Source of the DNA: BOKV01 sp041397525
GTDB lineage: Bacteria > Pseudomonadota > Alphaproteobacteria > Rhizobiales > Rhizobiaceae
Direction of reading: 5' to 3'
Assembly (NCBI GenBank): GCA_041397525.1
Contig: JAWKWL010000007.1
Location: 124,001-188,000, forward strand
Length of the DNA: 64,000 bases
Shown here: positions 61,736 to 64,000 of the stretch, in pieces
How positions within the stretch are numbered: the stretch's first letter is position 1
How the letters are laid out: every line of letters starts with the position of its first letter
Notes under the pieces: generated by a model
Told to the model about the DNA's origin: nothing
Databases searched by the model: none
Seen by the model: only the letters and a program-made list of their open reading frames with translations
Made by a program: the position numbers and the translations under genes

Positions 61736-63130
61736 TCAGCCTTTCCAGAGTCCTTCGCGCGTCAGGTCATCCATCGTACGCCGGATGCCGGTGCGCAATA
61801 TGTCGGCCATGCTGTCGATCTGCTCCCGGGTAATGACCAGCGGAGGCGACATCACACACATATGCACCAGCGGGCGAACCAGCAGGCCAAGTTCCTGGCA
61901 GTGCCTGTCGATGCGGCTTCCCACCTCGGTGTCGAGCCGGATCGGATTTCGGCTTTCCCGGTCGGCCACGCATTCGACACACGCCATCAGACCCATGCCG
62001 CGAGCCTCGCCGACCAGTTCCAGCTCCTCAAGCGATTTCAGCTGTTGCTGGAAATAGGGTGCAACTTCACGCGCATGATCGAGAATGCCGTCTTCGAGCA
62101 GATCGAGATTCTTCAGCGCTACCGCACTGCCAATGGGATGGCTGGAATAGGTCAGGCCATGCGCAAACATGGCTTCGGGATGATTGGATGAGCGCAGTTC
62201 CGCCAACAGCCTGTCGGATACGGCCATGCCGCCAAGCGGGAAATAACCAGAGGTAACACCCTTGGCAAAGGTGATAATGTCCGGCTCAATGCCAAACACT
62301 TCCTGCGATGCGAATACTGAACCCAGCCGGCCGAAAGCTGTGACCACTTCATCGCTGATATAAAGGATGTCATTGTCACGGCAGATCTTCGCGATGGCGG
62401 GCAGATAGCCCTCGGGCGGGATGATCACGCCGCCTGATGCCATGATCGGCTCACCGATGAAGGCAGCAATGTTTTCAGCGCCCAAGGCTTCCACCGCTGA
62501 GCGGAACTCCGTAACAAGGTCCAGCGTGAATTGCTCGATGCTGGTTCCCTTTGGGCGACGAAACGGATCCGGGCAGGACAGCCGGTGTATGATGCTGTCG
62601 GCGAAATCCATCCAGTTGCGGGTGCGCTGGCTGCCATTGAGCGATGACGACAAATAGGTGCTGCCGTGATAGCCGCCCTCGCGGCAGAGCAACATCTTCT
62701 TTTCCGGCCTGCCCCGCACATTATTGTAGAATTGCACGAAACGCAGCGCCGTTTCCACGGCAGTCGACCCGCCCGTCGTGAAGAAGAAATGGTCCAGGTC
62801 GCCCGGAGTGTACTGCGACAAACGGCTGGCAAGTTCCACCGATGGCGTGCTGCTTGTGTACCATGGCGTGTTGTAGGAAAGCTGCATCGCCTGATCGCGC
62901 AAGGAGTCGGCAAGCGCAGCGTTGCGGTGGCCGACATTGGTGCACCACATCCCCGCTGGCCCGTCAATCAGCCGACGGCCTTTTTCGTCTGTGATGTAAA
63001 TGCCTTCGGCAGAGGCCATCATGCCGCGATGTTCAGCCCCTATCGAACCGGCATGGGGCCAGGGCTGAAGCAGGTGTTCAGCCGCTTCCCGGTCATGGGT
63101 CTTCGCTTGTTCACGCAATTTGTCGAGCAT
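61736..63130 (-). CDS. Class III (omega) aminotransferase
   Basis: 464 residues from the ATG at 63130. PLP-dependent fold type I: ITDEKGRRLIDGPAGMWCTN, FFTTGGSTAVETALRF, GGYHGSTYLSSSLNG, ISDEVVTAFGRLGS and the PLP-Lys in ITFAKGVTSGYFPLGG. Close to putrescine/pyruvate-type and other diamine or beta-amino-acid aminotransferases. It is convergent with the Rieske gene and divergent from the permease gene, with a TetR-like palindrome between. Confidence 0.93.
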   Translation of the reverse strand: MLDKLREQAKTHDREAAEHLLQPWPHAGSIGAEHRGMMASAEGIYITDEKGRRLIDGPAGMWCTNVGHRNAALADSLRDQAMQLSYNTPWYTSSTPSVELASRLSQYTPGDLDHFFFTTGGSTAVETALRFVQFYNNVRGRPEKKMLLCREGGYHGSTYLSSSLNGSQRTRNWMDFADSIIHRLSCPDPFRRPKGTSIEQFTLDLVTEFRSAVEALGAENIAAFIGEPIMASGGVIIPPEGYLPAIAKICRDNDILYISDEVVTAFGRLGSVFASQEVFGIEPDIITFAKGVTSGYFPLGGMAVSDRLLAELRSSNHPEAMFAHGLTYSSHPIGSAVALKNLDLLEDGILDHAREVAPYFQQQLKSLEELELVGEARGMGLMACVECVADRESRNPIRLDTEVGSRIDRHCQELGLLVRPLVHMCVMSPPLVITREQIDSMADILRTGIRRTMDDLTREGLWKG

Positions 63131-63211
63131 GATTGGCCGCTCCGCTATGCATTTTCCAGACAGGAAACGACACCGCCATTTCACGTTTGGACGAGTCCGA
63201 TTTGGCCACTT

Positions 63212-63229
63212 ACTGAATGACCGTTCAGT
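63212..63229. promoter_or_regulatory. Palindromic operator between aminotransferase and permease genes
   Basis: ACTGAATGACCGTTCAGT is an imperfect palindrome (ACTGAA / TTCAGT plus inner matches). On the minus strand its core is TGAAC-N4-ATTCA, which has the same TGARY-N4-RYTCA shape as the site at 60470-60495. It lies between the two divergent starts. Confidence 0.6.
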
Positions 63230-63402
63230 CAATAGTGTCAGAAATATCCCTTGCCTTCAATCCGTTTTTACCCTCAAATTCACACCTCGCAATGCGCTTG
63301 TACTGGCGACAGGGAAACGGGGGACGTGCATTGAAAGGACAGGCTTTGAGCGGAAAGACGGCGTCGGCGCACAATACAACTGCCGCCCGGAGCAAGGCTC
63401 GA

Positions 63403-64000
63403 ATGTCAGTTTTCCGGACTGACGCCGCGCAAGGCTGGCTGACAATCTCTCCCCCGTTGCTCCTGGCTTTCCTGCTTCTTGTTGGTCCGATCATCGTCAT
63501 CATCGCCAACAGTTTCTGGACGCAGGATTACCTGACGATCGACCGGACATTCACCCTGCGCAACTATCAGGCAGCGCTCACCGAACCGATCTATCGCGAT
63601 CTGTTGACACGTTCGCTTTTCATCTCGATTTCGGTCAGCATCCTAACTCTGGTGCTTGCCTATCCGGTAGCCTGGTTCGTCTCCTTTCACGGTGGTCGCT
63701 ACAAGGGGCTTTGGCTGTTCATCATTACGGTGCCATTCTGGTCCGGATACCTGCTGCGCATCCTCTCGTGGAAAGTCATCCTCGGTTACAACGGCGTTCT
63801 CAACACGGGCTTGCTTTGGCTCGACGCAATCTCGGAACCGATCAGCACGCTGCTCTACAACACCAACGCGGTCATCATCACGCTGGCACACAGCTGGGCG
63901 GCATTCGCGATCCTTCCATTGTTCGTTTCGCTGGAAAAAGTCGATCGTACCCTGCTGGAGGCAGCGGCTGATCTCGGTGACGGGCCGTTGCGACGGTTCC
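63403..64000 (+). CDS. ABC transporter permease, PotB/spermidine-putrescine type, partial
   Basis: 199 residues visible; runs off the right edge. Starts MSVFRTDAAQGWLTISPPLL (AAGG five bases before the ATG; the frame is open further upstream with TTG codons). Membrane helices at about 15-37, 70-92, 105-125 and 150-170, with the segment VPFWSGYLLRILSWKVILGY, typical of PotB-like permeases, and the EAA loop EAAADLGDGPLRRF that contacts the ATPase. It would import polyamines or a related amine. Confidence 0.92.
   Translation, partial: MSVFRTDAAQGWLTISPPLLLAFLLLVGPIIVIIANSFWTQDYLTIDRTFTLRNYQAALTEPIYRDLLTRSLFISISVSILTLVLAYPVAWFVSFHGGRYKGLWLFIITVPFWSGYLLRILSWKVILGYNGVLNTGLLWLDAISEPISTLLYNTNAVIITLAHSWAAFAILPLFVSLEKVDRTLLEAAADLGDGPLRRF

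Overview
The window looks like the chromosome of an alphaproteobacterium, probably Hyphomicrobiales (Rhizobiales, Phyllobacteriaceae-like). This rests on gene content: a Paracoccus-style sox cluster, DUF992, DUF2333 and DUF6638 proteins, a Gly/Lys-rich RlmE, an Arg/Lys-rich extension on a Ppx/GppA protein, a DUF3489-DUF2924-recombinase cassette and iol genes. The species cannot be fixed from the sequence alone.

Layout. 0-2.3 kb: partial cation efflux gene and fhs. 2.4-10.9 kb: a minus-strand run of mostly uncharacterised genes (coiled-coil protein, exported protein, 381-residue protein, AAA+ ATPase, DUF6638, DUF2333 membrane protein), split in the middle by two toxin-antitoxin pairs; a GTGAT-N4-ATCAC palindrome lies just upstream. 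10.9-13.1 kb: cobalt-type nitrile hydratase (alpha, beta, activator) with a DUF992 gene. 13.1-16.1 kb: thymidine kinase, a lone receiver protein and a GGDEF-EAL protein. 16.2-29.9 kb: thiosulfate oxidation, soxD-C-B-A-Z-Y-X-W-V (minus) divergent from soxS-soxR-soxT-cytochrome c (plus), then DUF302, SoxH-like hydrolase and a SulP transporter. SoxR is a two-cysteine ArsR repressor of the persulfide-sensing type, and related AT-rich inverted repeats sit at several sox promoters. 29.9-32.6 kb: rlmE, ppx/gppA and tRNA-Gln(CTG).

32.8-50.9 kb is an accessory region. It starts with a serine-recombinase cassette next to the tRNA. It holds a SIR2-HerA defence pair with a KTSC protein, the stub of a DUF2779 gene, a CHAT protease gene split by an insertion sequence, a frameshifted S1/P1 nuclease, a truncated M48 metallopeptidase, an autotransporter end, and four copies of one IS3-family element. 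Between about 43.8 and 48.5 kb almost every difference from the clean IS copy is a short deletion, inside and outside the IS copies alike, so this tract may be a poor consensus rather than true decay.

50.9-56.1 kb: inositol genes iolG-iolD-iolB, with deletion-scarred remnants of two polyol dehydrogenases upstream. 56.6-60.4 kb: a 1266-residue serralysin-like RTX protease. 60.5-64 kb: a Rieske oxygenase, a class III aminotransferase and a PotB-type permease, tied together by two inverted repeats with the same TGARY-N4-RYTCA core, suggesting one TetR-type regulator for an amine-catabolism locus.
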